Positions 25,303 to 34,718 of a stretch of DNA of 64,000 nt are shown here, one piece after another. Below the pieces are notes generated by a model. That model searched no databases. It had not been told where the DNA came from and saw nothing but the letters and a program-made list of their open reading frames with translations. The position numbers and the translations under genes are program-made. Location of the stretch: assembly GCF_013466985.1 (NCBI RefSeq), contig NZ_CP059164.1, forward strand, positions 4,473,001 to 4,537,000, in the 5' to 3' direction. The stretch's first letter is position 1. Each line of letters opens with the position of its first letter. The stretch comes from Nocardioides ungokensis. Lineage in GTDB: Bacteria; Actinomycetota; Actinomycetes; Propionibacteriales; Nocardioidaceae.

Positions 25303-25985
25303 CCGAAGAGCCAGGGCAGCAGGAAGAGCATCGAGACCGACCAGGTCACGTGGGTGAGGATCGGCGCCAGGATCCCGCCCGAGGCGCGGCGCTGCAGCCC
25401 GACCACCACTCCCAGCAGGACGGCCGCGAAGGCGAGCATCAGGTTGCCCGTGGCGAGGGTGGCCAGCGTGTAGGCGACCGTCGTGACCGGCACCGGGTAG
25501 CGGGGCGTGGCGGCGTAGGCGGCGCCGCGGAAGAACAGCTCCTCGGCGATGCCGTTGACCGCCGTGATCAGCACCAGCAGCGGCCACGACCCTGCGGCGG
25601 CGTGGTCGAGGACCGAGCGCACCTGCTGGTCCAGGAACGGGATCTGCCGGACGACCAGGCCGCCCAGCAGGAAGAGGCCGACCAGGGCCAGCCCCAGCAC
25701 GATCGGCGTCACCACCGGGCGGCGCAGCCCGGTCGAGTGCGAGATCCGGCCCAGGTGCAGCGGGCCCGAGGCGAACGCCCCGATCGTCCACACGCTCGCG
25801 AGCACCAGGGTCGCGGGGTAGAACCACGCGCTGCCCGGTTCGATCCGGAGCGAGAAGCCGAGCACCAGGCCGCCGATCACCACGAAGGCGATCGTCACGG
25901 CCTGGCGCCGGCGCAAGGCCTCGGGGGACTCCCGGTGGTCACGCGGGACGACGTCCCACAGCGCTCGCTGCAACCAGGTCCGCAC
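25299..25985 (-). CDS. CPBP family intramembrane glutamic protease
   Basis: 228 residues with about six hydrophobic segments. The CPBP catalytic motif is GIAEELFFRGAAYAA (EExxxR), the second motif is probably in YTLATLATGNLMLAF, and the third is APILTHVTWSVSMLF with a conserved histidine. The family (Abi/CAAX protease, Rce1-like) cleaves membrane proteins or peptides; the target is unknown. It ends on a stop codon overlapping that of the NmrA-like gene. Confidence 0.88.
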   Translation of the reverse strand: MRTWLQRALWDVVPRDHRESPEALRRRQAVTIAFVVIGGLVLGFSLRIEPGSAWFYPATLVLASVWTIGAFASGPLHLGRISHSTGLRRPVVTPIVLGLALVGLFLLGGLVVRQIPFLDQQVRSVLDHAAAGSWPLLVLITAVNGIAEELFFRGAAYAATPRYPVPVTTVAYTLATLATGNLMLAFAAVLLGVVVGLQRRASGGILAPILTHVTWSVSMLFLLPWLFG

Positions 25986-26041
25986 GGCTCACCCCTTCCG
26001 CCGCGACCCTACGTGGCGGGGGGTGGCGTGATCGGCGACCG

Positions 26042-27570
26042 TCAGCGACGGCCCGTGCTGAACGACGCCGCGCTGTGGCGCGACTGCCCGCCGGAGCCGG
26101 CCGTGGCCGGGCGGGCGCCGCCGGACCGGCGACGCGAGCCGCCGGCGCCGTTCCCTCCGGCGCTCGACCCCTGGGTGGACTTCTGCGCGGGCTTCTGGCC
26201 GGACGTCGACCCCTGGCCGGAACCAGCAGCGCGCGAGCCCTGACCGCTGCGCCCGCGGCGGGAGCGGGTGCGACCGCCGCCCGACCGGCCACCGGAGCCC
26301 TCGGAGGAGCCGCCGCTGGGCTTGCGGCCCTGGGCGGGAGCCGGGGCCTCGACGGCCAGGCCGCCGGGCACGGTGACCCGCTCGCCGGGGGCGAGCTGGA
26401 CCAGCACCGGGTGCGTGGCGCCGTTGATCCTGGTCGTGGTCGGCTTGATGCCCGCGGCTCGGGTGAGGTCACGCACGTCGCGGACCTGCTCGTCGGTCAT
26501 CAGCGTGATGACGGTGCCGGCGGCGCCGGCACGCGCCGTACGTCCCGAGCGGTGCAGGTAGGCCTTGTGCTCGACCGGCGGGTCGGCGTGGACGACCAGC
26601 GCGACGTCGTCGACGTGAATGCCCCGCGCGGCGATGTCGGTGGCGACCAGGGTGGTGGCGCGACCGGCGTGGAAGGCGTCCATGTTGCGGGTGCGGGCGT
26701 TCTGGCTCAGGTTGCCGTGCAGCTCGACGGTCGGGACACCGTTCTTGTTCAGCTGGCGGGTCAGCGCCTTGGCGCCGTGCTTGGTGCGGGTGAAGACGAC
26801 CGTGCGGCCGGGGGCGCTGGTCAGGTCGACCAGCACCGGCACCCGGTGCTCGCGGTCGAGGTGCAGCACGTGGTGGTCCATCGCGGCGACCGGCGACTGC
26901 GCGGAGTCGGCCTCGTGGGTGACCGGGGAGCTCAGGAAGCGCTTGACCAGGACGTCGATGGCCTTGTCCAGGGTCGCCGAGAACAGCAGCCGCTGGCCGG
27001 ACCTCGGGGTCTGGTCGAGCAGGCGGCGCACGGCGGGGAGGAAGCCGAGGTCGGCCATGTGGTCGGCCTCGTCCAGCACGGTGATCTCGACCTCGCCGAG
27101 GCTGCAGTGGCCCTGGCCGATCAGGTCCTCGAGCCGGCCGGGGCAGGCCAGGACGATGTCGACGCCGCGGCGCAGGCCCTGGACCTGCGGGTTCTGGCCG
27201 ACTCCGCCGAAGACGGTGCGGGTGGTCAGGCCAGCGGTGGCCGCCAGCGGCTCGAGCGCCTCCTGGATCTGGCCGACCAGCTCACGGGTGGGGGCCAGGA
27301 TCAGCGCGCGGGGAGACTTGGGGCGGGCCGGGCGGTCGGAGGCGACCAGGCGGGCCACCAGCGGCACCAGGAACGCGTAGGTCTTGCCGGAGCCGGTGCG
27401 GCCACGGCCGAGGACGTCGCGGCCCGCGAGGGAGTCCGGGAGGGTCGCGGTCTGGATGGGGTCGGCACCGTGATGCCGCGGGCCTCGAGCACCGAGCTGA
27501 GGTCGGCGGGCACGCCGAGCTGGGTGAAGGACAGGGTGGACTGTGCAGAAGACAAGGGGAAATCACTCAC
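26042..27570 (-). CDS. DEAD-box ATP-dependent RNA helicase with basic GS-rich tail (frameshift at 27458-27461)
   Basis: About 509 residues after repair. The N-terminus MSDFPLSSAQSTLSFTQLGV is in one frame; from PIQTATLPDSLAGRDVLGRG on it is in another. One G is missing from the run at 27458-27461. Motifs: RTGSGKT (I), APTRELVGQ (Ia), VLDEADHM (II), FSATLD (III), HRSGRTARAG (VI). The last 120 residues are G/S/R-rich with RSRRGRSGQ patches, probably RNA-binding and disordered. GTG at 27570 gives the conserved start. A 218-bp region upstream contains no gene; actinobacterial cold-shock helicases often have long leaders. It differs from the helicase at 57613 in lacking the DbpA domain. Confidence 0.92.
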
Positions 27571-27702
27571 TGTTGGCGTGTCTCGCCAAGCTGATCCCAT
27601 CGGCGACGGGAGCTGAGAAGCAGGCCTCACGAGGAGGGGCGCGGCGCCTGCATCCTCTTGCGAGGTGCGGGTCGGCCAGCGCGGAAGCCCGAGGCAAGAC
27701 GG

Positions 27703-27741
27703 AACGGGCTGCCGAGCCCACTCTAGGGTCAGCAGCCCGTT
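27703..27741. terminator. Hairpin downstream of the CsbD gene
   Basis: AACGGGCTGC (27703-27712) pairs with GCAGCCCGTT (27732-27741), a perfect 10-bp stem with a 19-base loop. It is 47 bases after the csbD stop and in the right direction to end that transcript. The rest of the 27571-27788 gap shows nothing else recognisable. Confidence 0.65.
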
Positions 27742-27788
27742 GTGGCCTATTCGCGGCCCGCTGGCGGCGGGTCGCGACGGCCGGGGTC

Positions 27789-27983
27789 CTACTTGGTCAG
27801 GCCGTCCTTGACGTTCTTGGCGGCGTCCTTGACGTGCTCGCCGGCCTGCTTGGCCGAGGCCTTCGTCTGGTCGTTCTTGCCCTCGGCCTCGAGGCTCTCG
27901 TTGCCGACCGCCTTGCCGGTGGCCTCCTTGGCCTTGCCGCCGAGGTCCTCGGTCTTGTTGCCTGCCTTGTCGCTCAAGCCCAT
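27789..27983 (-). CDS. CsbD family stress protein
   Basis: 64-residue hydrophilic protein. MGLSDKAGNKTEDLGGKAKE, then TGKAVGNESLEAEGKNDQTK, shows the CsbD repeat pattern; the tail is an amphipathic KDAAKNVKDGLTK. CsbD proteins are general-stress proteins (sigma-B regulon in Bacillus) of unknown mechanism. ATG at 27983 is chosen because GGAGGATGAG lies directly upstream; an ATG four codons earlier would overlap that Shine-Dalgarno. Confidence 0.92.
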   Translation of the reverse strand: MGLSDKAGNKTEDLGGKAKEATGKAVGNESLEAEGKNDQTKASAKQAGEHVKDAAKNVKDGLTK

Positions 27984-28051
27984 CTCATCCTCCATCCGTC
28001 CGCCGCGCGACGAGTGCCGCGCGTGACACTGGGTTCGTGCCCATGCGCGGG

Positions 28052-29557
28052 TCAGGCAAACGTCAGCACGCCGTCGTCGACGTCGCCGCGGCGCAGCGAG
28101 CGGACGTCGTACAGGTAGTTCTGGCGGAGCTTCCACGGCTCGCGGTCGCCCTGCTTGGGGAGCTTGTCCAGCGACCGCAGGACGTAGCCGGAGCTGAAGG
28201 TCAGCAGCCGCTCCTCGCCCACCGACGGGTCGCGCGGTGCCACCGCGATCCGGGTGCCGGTGCGGTCGAGGTGGGCGAGCACCCGGCAGACGTAGTCGGC
28301 CACCAGGTCGGCCTTGAGCGTCCACGAGTTGTTGGTGTAGCCGATGGTGAAGGCGAAGTTGGGCACGTCGCTGAGCATCATGGTCCGGTAGGTCATCGTC
28401 CGGGCGAGGTCGACCTCGCGACCGTCCACGACCAGTTCGATCCCGCCCATCGGCTTGAGGTTCAGGCCGGTCGCGGTGACGACGATGTCGGCGGTCAGCT
28501 CCTCGCCCGACCGCAGCCGGAGCCCCTTCTCGGTGAACGTCTCGATGTGGTCGGTGACGATCGAGGCGGTCCCGGCCCGCAGCGCCTTGAACAGGTCGCC
28601 GTCGGGCACGAAGCAGAGCCGCTGGTCCCACGGGTTGTACGCCGGGTTGAAGTGCACGTCGACGTCGACCCCGGGCGGCAGCTGCTCCTTGGTGGCCTTG
28701 CGGACGATCCGGCGCGCCAGCGCCGGGCGGCGCTGCGCGAGCTGGAACGTCGCCACGGCCAGCAGGATCGCCTTCCACCGCACGATCGGGAAGCTCAGCC
28801 GGGTGGGCAGCCGCTCGAGCCGTTGCGCCAGCGGGTCGCGGCCCGGGCGTGAGAGGACGTACGACGGCGAGCGCTGGAGCATGGTGACGTGCTCGGCCTC
28901 GCCGGCCATCGCCGGGACCAGCGTGACCGCCGTGGCGCCGCTGCCGATGACGACCACCTTCTTGCCGGCGTGGTCGAGGTCCTCGGGCCAGGCCTGCGGG
29001 TGCACGATCTCGCCGGCGAAGTCCTCGACGCCCGGGAACTCCGGCGAGTAGCCGCTGTCGTAGTCGTAGTAGCCCGAGCAGGCGTAGAGGAAGCTCGTCG
29101 TCAGGGTCACCGGCTCGCCGTCGCGGTCGACCTCGACGGTCCACCGTGCCGTCGAGCTGTCCCAGGAGGCCCGCCGGACCGTGTGGTGGTAGCGGATCAG
29201 CTCGTCGACGGCGTACTCCTTCGCCACCGTGCGGACGTACTCCAGGATCGCGGGCCCGTCGGCGAGCGCCCGGTCGCCGGGCCAGGGACGCCAGCGGTAG
29301 CCGAAGGTGAACATGTCGGAGTCCGACCGGATGCCCGGGTAGCGGAAGAGGTCCCAGGTGCCGCCGCTGGCGCTGCGGGCCTCCAGGATCGCGACGCTGC
29401 GTTGGGGGTGCTCCGTGCGCAGCCGGCAGGCCGCGCCGATGCCGGAGAGGCCGGCTCCGATGATCAGTACGTCGACGTGCTCCGCTGACCGGGGGGCCGA
29501 CTCTGGGGTCGACTCTGGGGTCGACTGGGCCGCCTCGGGGGTGGGACGCGTGCTCAT
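28052..29557 (-). CDS. Flavin-containing monooxygenase (EthA / Baeyer-Villiger type)
   Basis: 501 residues. FAD fingerprint IIGAGLSGIGAACRLRTEHP, then SASGGTWDLFRYPGIRSDSD with the GGTWD motif; NADPH fingerprint VVVIGSGATAVTLVPAMAGE. The region DFAGEIVHPQAWPEDL is close to the BVMO signature FxGxxxHxxxWP. Length and motif order match EthA-like monooxygenases, which oxidise ketones to esters or thioamides to S-oxides. Single gene, start near 29557 (MSTRPTPEAAQSTPESTPES gives a low-complexity N-terminus encoded by a short repeat of TCGACTCTGGGG-like sequence). Substrate unknown. Confidence 0.9.
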   Translation of the reverse strand: MSTRPTPEAAQSTPESTPESAPRSAEHVDVLIIGAGLSGIGAACRLRTEHPQRSVAILEARSASGGTWDLFRYPGIRSDSDMFTFGYRWRPWPGDRALADGPAILEYVRTVAKEYAVDELIRYHHTVRRASWDSSTARWTVEVDRDGEPVTLTTSFLYACSGYYDYDSGYSPEFPGVEDFAGEIVHPQAWPEDLDHAGKKVVVIGSGATAVTLVPAMAGEAEHVTMLQRSPSYVLSRPGRDPLAQRLERLPTRLSFPIVRWKAILLAVATFQLAQRRPALARRIVRKATKEQLPPGVDVDVHFNPAYNPWDQRLCFVPDGDLFKALRAGTASIVTDHIETFTEKGLRLRSGEELTADIVVTATGLNLKPMGGIELVVDGREVDLARTMTYRTMMLSDVPNFAFTIGYTNNSWTLKADLVADYVCRVLAHLDRTGTRIAVAPRDPSVGEERLLTFSSGYVLRSLDKLPKQGDREPWKLRQNYLYDVRSLRRGDVDDGVLTFA

Positions 29558-29706
29558 GGCACGGAACCTACTGCCGAGTCACAACATCGCGCACCGCTGC
29601 GTCCGGGCGGGCATGACCGCTGGGGGTACGGGTACCTCCAGAGCGGGAGGTCCGACGCGCCAGGGCCGGACCGACGACGGCAGGACCGACGAGGAGCGGG
29701 GACATC

Positions 29707-30432
29707 ATGGAACCCATCCCGGAGACGGTCGCGGCGATCGAAGAGCTGGGCCCGTTCGCCGTCGACGGCGACCTGGCGGAGCGGCTGCGTGACATGGGCC
29801 GGCGGGTGTGCGAGCTGGTGCCGGACTGCGTCGCCCTGAGCCTGGTCTCCCGCGAGCACGGGGTGACCTTCGCGCTGGTCGCGACCGATGCGGAGATCGC
29901 GCTGCTCGACGCCCTGCGACACCTCGACGTCGGGCCCGTCTCCGAACCGGGCCCTGCTTCCCGGCCGGTCGCGCAGCGGGGCCCGCCCCCGAGCCTGCCG
30001 GAGGACGTCCTCGACGAGCGCGCCTGGCAGCGGCTGGCCCAGCGCGGCGCGGCCCCGGCCGTCGCGAGCTCGCTCACCATGCCGATCCTCACGGACGGGC
30101 TCACGACCGGGACGGTGACCCTGTACGCCGGTTCCGACAACGCCTTCGGCGGCCTCCACGAGCAGCTGGCCACCATCCTGGGCAGCTGGGCGCCGGGCGC
30201 GGTGACCAACGCCGACCTGCCGTTCCGCAGCCGCCGGGCCGCGGAGCGCGCGCCGGACCTCCTCGCCCGCGAGGGCGTCATCGGCCGGGCGGTCCGGGCG
30301 CTTGCGGCTCACCTCGACCTCGACCTGCGGGCTGCCCGCCGACACCTGTCCCGGGCCGCCCGGCGTGCGGGGATCTCCGAGGCGCAGCTGGCCGAGGCGA
30401 TCGTGCGGCTGCACGGACGGCCGGACCGGTGA
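29707..30432 (+). CDS. GAF domain protein with ANTAR-like C-terminus
   Basis: 241 residues. Residues about 20-165 resemble a GAF sensor (CVALSLVSREHGVTFALVAT; SSLTMPILTDGLTTGTVTLY). The last 60 (REGVIGRAVRALAAHLDLDL; LSRAARRAGISEAQLAEAIV) have the spacing of an ANTAR RNA-binding domain (antiterminator), though the usual aromatic residue is missing, so binding is uncertain. Actinobacteria carry many GAF-ANTAR proteins that sense redox or small molecules. A Shine-Dalgarno GAGGAG precedes the ATG by about 10 bases. Converges with the CPBP gene, whose stop is 3 bases away. Confidence 0.75.
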   Translation: MEPIPETVAAIEELGPFAVDGDLAERLRDMGRRVCELVPDCVALSLVSREHGVTFALVATDAEIALLDALRHLDVGPVSEPGPASRPVAQRGPPPSLPEDVLDERAWQRLAQRGAAPAVASSLTMPILTDGLTTGTVTLYAGSDNAFGGLHEQLATILGSWAPGAVTNADLPFRSRRAAERAPDLLAREGVIGRAVRALAAHLDLDLRAARRHLSRAARRAGISEAQLAEAIVRLHGRPDR

Positions 30433-30435
30433 GGC

Positions 30436-31086
30436 TCACCACAGGCCGTGGATCGGGCCGACCAGGAAGTAGGCGGTCAGGCCGATCGTGTTGTTGTAGC
30501 CGTGGGCCAGCACCGAGGCCCACAACGTGCGGTAGCGGTAGCGCAACGCGGTGAAGACGACCGCGTCCGCCGCAGTCACCAGCACCCCCACCACACCCTG
30601 CTCCGTGTGGGCCATCCCGAAGAGGACGGCCGACGCCAGGACCGCCGTGACGACCCCGAGGTTGCCGGCTGGCAGCGCCTCCCGCATCCGGGTCAGCAGG
30701 TAGCCGCGGTAGGCGACCTCCTCCCCGACCGCGGCCAGCGTCCAGGAGAGACCGATCAGCGCCAGTGTCAGACCGAGGTTCCCCTGCAGCTCGGCGAACT
30801 CGCTGACGTCCTGGCGCCGGCCGGTCAGGTGCTCGGCGACGGGGATGACCAGGGCCAGCTCGAGCAGCGTCCAGGCCACCGTCCAGCCGAGCACCTCGAC
30901 GGCCATCCGGGCCGGGTGTGCCGAGCGGACCAGCCCGAGCGTGGCGGGCCCGACCCGGCGTACGGCCAGGGAGACCGACGCCATGAGGAGCAGGACCAGG
31001 GTGGGCAGCAGTACGTCGAGGAGCACGACGATCGCGCCCAGGGCGACCTCGGCCCCGGAGACCCACCGGCGACGGTCCACAGGCAC
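30436..31086 (-). CDS. CPBP family intramembrane glutamic endopeptidase
   Basis: 216 residues with five or six hydrophobic segments. Motif 1 is GEEVAYRGYLLTRMRE (EExxxR), motif 2 FGMAHTEQGVVGV (FxxxH) and motif 3 WASVLAHGYNNTIGLTAYF (HxxxN). These are all four catalytic residues expected. The start GTG at 31086 gives MPVDRRRWVSG; an internal GTG two codons later is possible. Second CPBP protein in this window, unrelated in position. The target is unknown. Confidence 0.9.
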   Translation of the reverse strand: MPVDRRRWVSGAEVALGAIVVLLDVLLPTLVLLLMASVSLAVRRVGPATLGLVRSAHPARMAVEVLGWTVAWTLLELALVIPVAEHLTGRRQDVSEFAELQGNLGLTLALIGLSWTLAAVGEEVAYRGYLLTRMREALPAGNLGVVTAVLASAVLFGMAHTEQGVVGVLVTAADAVVFTALRYRYRTLWASVLAHGYNNTIGLTAYFLVGPIHGLW

Positions 31087-31132
31087 AACCTCCCCCGCCG
31101 TCCGTGCCGGGCACAGGGCAGAACGACCCGCC

Positions 31133-31865
31133 TCAGCGCGCGAAGAGCTCCACGAACCGGGCCAGCAGCCGCGGCGGCTCGGTGACCACGGCGGTGCGCG
31201 CCAGGGCCATCAGCTCCTCGGCCTGGGACGGGTCGAAGTAGCCGTGGTGGCGGTACGCGTCGATGCGCAGGCAGAGCCCGTCGACGTCCCAGCTCGGGAT
31301 GGAACTGGGTGGCGTAGACCCGCTCCCCGATCCGGAAGGCCTGCACCGGGCAGGTGGCCGAGGAGGCCAGCAGCACCGCTCCGTCGGGGAGTCGGCTCAC
31401 CGCCTCCTTGTGGCCGAGGAAGACCTCGAACGCGTCCGGCAGCGGCCCGAGCAGCGGGTCGAGGCCGCCGGCCTCGGTCTTGGTCACCTCCACCGCACCG
31501 ATCGGCTCGCCGTGGGTCCGGTCCACGACCCCGCCGCGCAGGGAGCCGAGGGTGCCGATCCCGTAGCAGGCGCCGAAGAACGGGAAGTCCGCCTCGACGA
31601 CGAGCAGGGCCAGCCCGCGCAGCTCGGCCTCCACCCGGTGCTGCACCGCGGACTTGGAGTCGGCCGGGTCGCTGATGTTGAACGGACCGCCGCCCAGCAC
31701 GATGCCCGACCAGTCGTCGAGGTCGACGTGGCCGAGCTCGTCGCGTTCCAGCCGGACCCGGCGTACGTCGCGCTCGTCGAGGCCTGCGCACCGCAGCACC
31801 GCGACGTACTCGCTCTCGGCGACGTCGTCCTCGGGGCGGGTGCCGAGGAAGAGGAAGGGCTTCAC
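31133..31865 (-). CDS. Class I glutamine amidotransferase (frameshift at 31288-31290)
   Basis: About 243 residues after repair. From GTG 31865 it reads VKPFLFLGTRPEDDVAESEY, then IVLGGGPFNISDPADSKSAV, the nucleophile elbow FFGACYGIGTLGSLRGG (C) and YATQFHPEL with the catalytic histidine and glutamate. After FHPEL the frame changes and continues DVDGLCLRIDAYRHHGYFDP to the end LARFVELFAR. Unlike the others here, this shift equals one extra base (GGG instead of GG opposite 31288-31290). GuaA-like GATase domains standing alone commonly act on unknown acceptors. It sits 16 bases downstream of the CaiB gene and may be in the same direction of transcription. Confidence 0.88.
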
Positions 31866-31881
31866 GGGACCATTGTCAGGC

Positions 31882-33039
31882 TCAGGCCTGCACGGCGGCG
31901 CCGCCGGCGATGAGACCCTCGACGTCGGCAACCCCCCAGGCGGTCAGCGCCTCGCGGGTGTCGGCGCCCGGAGTCGCGGTGGGCGGCGTCGTCAGGGTCG
32001 CGTGGGTCCTCGAGAAGCGGGGCGCCGGCGCCGGCTGGAGCATGTCGTCGCGCACGACGTAGGTCCCCCGGGCTGCCAGGTGCGGGTGCTCGGCGGCCTC
32101 GCTGATCGGGATGATGCCGGCCACGCAGGCGTCGGTGCCCTCGAAGACCTCCACCCACTCCGCCTGGGTGCGGGTGCGGAACCGTTCGGCGATGAGCGTG
32201 CGCAGCTCCTCGACCCGCTCCGGGTCGAACCGGTCGGGGGCGGACTCCGCGATGCCGAGGAGCTCGACGAACAGGTCGTAGAACTGGGGCTCGAGCGCGC
32301 CCACGGACATGTGCCGGCCGTCGGCGGTCTCGTAGAGGTCGTAGTAGGGCACGCCGCCGTCGAGCAGGTTGGCCGCCCGCTCCTCCTTGTAGCCGCCGGC
32401 CGCCAGGAAGGCCGCGGTCATCGTGTTGAGGTGGGCGGTCCCGTCGACGATGGCGGCGTCGACCACCTGGCCCGTGCCGCTCCCCCGGGCCTCGAGGAGC
32501 GCTGCCAGCAGCCCGATGACCAGGTACGTCGAGCCGCCACCGAAGTCGCCGACGAGGTTGGCCGGGAAGTGTGGGCGGCCCTTGTCCTGGCCCAGGCCGT
32601 GGAGGGCACCGGCGACCGAGATGTAGTTCATGTCGTGGCCGGCCGCCTGGGCCAGCGGACCCTCCTGGCCCCAGCCGGTCATCCGGCCGTAGACCAGGCG
32701 CGGGTTGACCTCGTGGCACTGCTCCGGCCCGAGCCCGAGCCGCTCGGCCACGCCGGGTCGCATCCCCTCGACCAGCAGGTCGGCGTCCCTCACGAGGTCG
32801 AGCACGGTCGCGATCGCCTCGGGCCGCTTCAGGTCCAGGGCGACGCTCGGGCGGCCCCGGTTGAGCAGGTTGTGCGGGCCACCCGCCAGCAGCTGCCCGC
32901 CCGGCCGCTCGACCCGGATCACGTCGGCCCCGAGGTCGGCGAGGGTCATGCAGGCGTGCGGTCCCGGCCCGATGCCGGCGATCTCGACGACCTTCACCCC
33001 GCGCAGCGGACCCGTGCCCTGACCGAGTTCGTAGCTCAT
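31882..33039 (-). CDS. CaiB/BaiF family CoA-transferase or alpha-methylacyl-CoA racemase
   Basis: 385 residues. Opens GPLRGVKVVEIAGIGPGPHA and RVERPGGQLLAGGPHNLLNR, as in class III CoA-transferases. The residues recalled as catalytic in mycobacterial racemase MCR are present: histidine in AGHDMNYISVAG and aspartate in NLVGDFGGGSTYLVIG. This favours an alpha-methylacyl-CoA racemase, which epimerises 2-methyl branched acyl-CoA so beta-oxidation can proceed. A CoA-transferase role is not excluded. It fits the window's fatty and branched acyl-CoA theme. Confidence 0.9.
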   Translation of the reverse strand: MSYELGQGTGPLRGVKVVEIAGIGPGPHACMTLADLGADVIRVERPGGQLLAGGPHNLLNRGRPSVALDLKRPEAIATVLDLVRDADLLVEGMRPGVAERLGLGPEQCHEVNPRLVYGRMTGWGQEGPLAQAAGHDMNYISVAGALHGLGQDKGRPHFPANLVGDFGGGSTYLVIGLLAALLEARGSGTGQVVDAAIVDGTAHLNTMTAAFLAAGGYKEERAANLLDGGVPYYDLYETADGRHMSVGALEPQFYDLFVELLGIAESAPDRFDPERVEELRTLIAERFRTRTQAEWVEVFEGTDACVAGIIPISEAAEHPHLAARGTYVVRDDMLQPAPAPRFSRTHATLTTPPTATPGADTREALTAWGVADVEGLIAGGAAVQA

Positions 33040-33093
33040 GGGGCGATCATGACAGGACCGCTGTCAGGGTGGGCGCGACCCCGGCCGACATGA

Positions 33094-33849
33094 TCAGGCG
33101 GGTGGCAGCACCCGACGCAGGAACTGCCTGGTCCGGGCCTCGCGGGGGTCGGTGAGGAGCTGCTCGGGCGGGCCATGCTCGAGGATCCGGCCCTCGTGCA
33201 GGAAGCACACCGAGGTGGCGACGTCGCGGGCGAAGCTCATCTCGTGGGTGGCGAGGACCATCGTGGTGCCCTGCTCGGCGAGGTCGCGGACGATGGTCAG
33301 GACCTCCCCGACGAGCTCGGGGTCGAGGGCGGCGGTGATCTCGTCGAGGAGCAGCAGCGTCGGGGAGGTGCAGAGCGCCCGCACCAGCGCCGCCCGCTGC
33401 TGCTGGCCTCCGGACAGGCGGTCGGGGTGCTTGCCGGCCTGGTCGGCGAGGCCGAACTGGTCGAGCAGCTGCCGGGCCCGCTCTTCGGCCTCCGCGCGGG
33501 AGGCGCCGTGCACGCGCCGGGGCGCGAGCGTGCAGTTCTCCAGGACGGTCAGGTGCGGGAAGAGGTTGTAGGCCTGGAAGACCATCCCCATCCGGCTGCG
33601 CACCGCGCGGCGGTCGACGCGGGGGTCGGAGATCTCCCGGCCCTCGAAGCGGATCACGCCGTCGTCGACGTCCTCGAGCAGGTTCAGGCAGCGCAGCAAC
33701 GTCGACTTCCCCGACCCCGAGGAGCCGATCAGGCAGACCACGTCGTGCGGGTTCACGACCAGGTCGACGTCGGCCAGCACGACGCGCTCGCCGTACGACT
33801 TGCGCAGGTCGGTGACCTCGAGGAGCGGTCCCCCGGCAGTCTCGGTCAT
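33094..33849 (-). CDS. Amino-acid ABC transporter ATP-binding protein (GlnQ type)
   Basis: 251 residues. Walker A GSSGSGKSTLLRCLN, Q-loop MVFQAYNLFPHLTVLEN, signature LSGGQQQRAALVRALC, Walker B LLLLDEITAALDPEL and switch histidine in VLATHEMSFARDV. The NLFPHLTVLEN segment is typical of polar amino-acid importers. Here the usual DEPTSALD is DEITAALD, a subgroup trait. ATG overlaps the permease stop. It energises the importer whose other parts are the next two genes. Confidence 0.94.
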   Translation of the reverse strand: MTETAGGPLLEVTDLRKSYGERVVLADVDLVVNPHDVVCLIGSSGSGKSTLLRCLNLLEDVDDGVIRFEGREISDPRVDRRAVRSRMGMVFQAYNLFPHLTVLENCTLAPRRVHGASRAEAEERARQLLDQFGLADQAGKHPDRLSGGQQQRAALVRALCTSPTLLLLDEITAALDPELVGEVLTIVRDLAEQGTTMVLATHEMSFARDVATSVCFLHEGRILEHGPPEQLLTDPREARTRQFLRRVLPPA

Positions 33850-34718
33850 CGGGCCCCCGCCCGCTCGCGCTCGGAGTAGCGCCGCCCCAGCCAGTCGGTG
33901 AAACGGGCCAGCGGGATCGTCAGCACCACGAAGAAGATCGCCACCACGACGTACGGCGTGTAGTTGAAGTTGTAGTTGCCGTAGTCCCGGGCGACGAAGA
34001 CCGCCTCGAAGACGCCGATGGTCGATGCCAGGGCGGTGTCCTTCTGCAGCGAGACGAAGTCGTTGAGCAGAGGGGGTACGACGCGGCGCACCGCCTGCGG
34101 CACCACCACGTACCGCATCGTCTGGCCGCGACCGAGGCCGAGTGCCTCGGCACTGGCGACCTGGGAGGGGTGGATCGACTCGATGCCGGAGCGGAACACC
34201 TCGGCGACGTAGGCGCTGTAGGAGACGACCAGCGCGGTCGTGGCCCAGAAGATCGGGCTGTTGGGCACGCCCTGGAGCTGCAGGCTGGGCATCCCGAAAC
34301 CGAACAGCAGCACGAGCAGGATCGTCGGGATGCCGCGGACCAGGTCGGTGTAGACGACCGCCACCAGCCGGACCGGCACCAGCCACGGCGACCGGGCGCC
34401 GCGGGCGACGGCGATGGCGAGGCCGAGCACCAGGATCAGGGGCTCGGCGACCAGGAACATCTTCACGTTGAGCCAGAAGGCCGACCAGATGCCCGGCAGC
34501 GACGCCCGGGCGTGGTGGCCGTTGAAGAAGGCCTCGTGGACCCGGGGCCATCCCGGCGAGGTCACGACCAGCACGCCCACCCCGACGAAGGCGACGACCA
34601 CGGCCACGGTGGCGATCACGGTCGAACGCAGGCGCAGGCGGCGGCGGATCTCGCGGCGCTCGAGCTCGCGTGGGCTGGGTTCCCAGGTGGTGGCGGCCTC
34701 GGCCGGCGGCTGCGTCAC
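33846..34718 (-). CDS. Amino-acid ABC transporter permease (HisM/GltK type)
   Basis: 290 residues. About 45 residues of cytoplasmic tail precede the first helix (VIATVAVVVAFVGVGVLVV). The signature EALGLGRGQTMRYVVVPQAV (EAA loop) contacts the ATPase. The GTG at 34718 overlaps the solute-binding protein stop as GTGA and is the only start in that frame near the expected length. The DYGNYNFNYTPYVVVAIFF stretch marks the last helices. Confidence 0.92.
   Translation of the reverse strand: MTQPPAEAATTWEPSPRELERREIRRRLRLRSTVIATVAVVVAFVGVGVLVVTSPGWPRVHEAFFNGHHARASLPGIWSAFWLNVKMFLVAEPLILVLGLAIAVARGARSPWLVPVRLVAVVYTDLVRGIPTILLVLLFGFGMPSLQLQGVPNSPIFWATTALVVSYSAYVAEVFRSGIESIHPSQVASAEALGLGRGQTMRYVVVPQAVRRVVPPLLNDFVSLQKDTALASTIGVFEAVFVARDYGNYNFNYTPYVVVAIFFVVLTIPLARFTDWLGRRYSERERAGAR

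Noticed and set aside
27571..27788. A gene in the helicase leader
   Set aside because: No coding frame with a plausible start and no domain; only the csbD terminator is visible.
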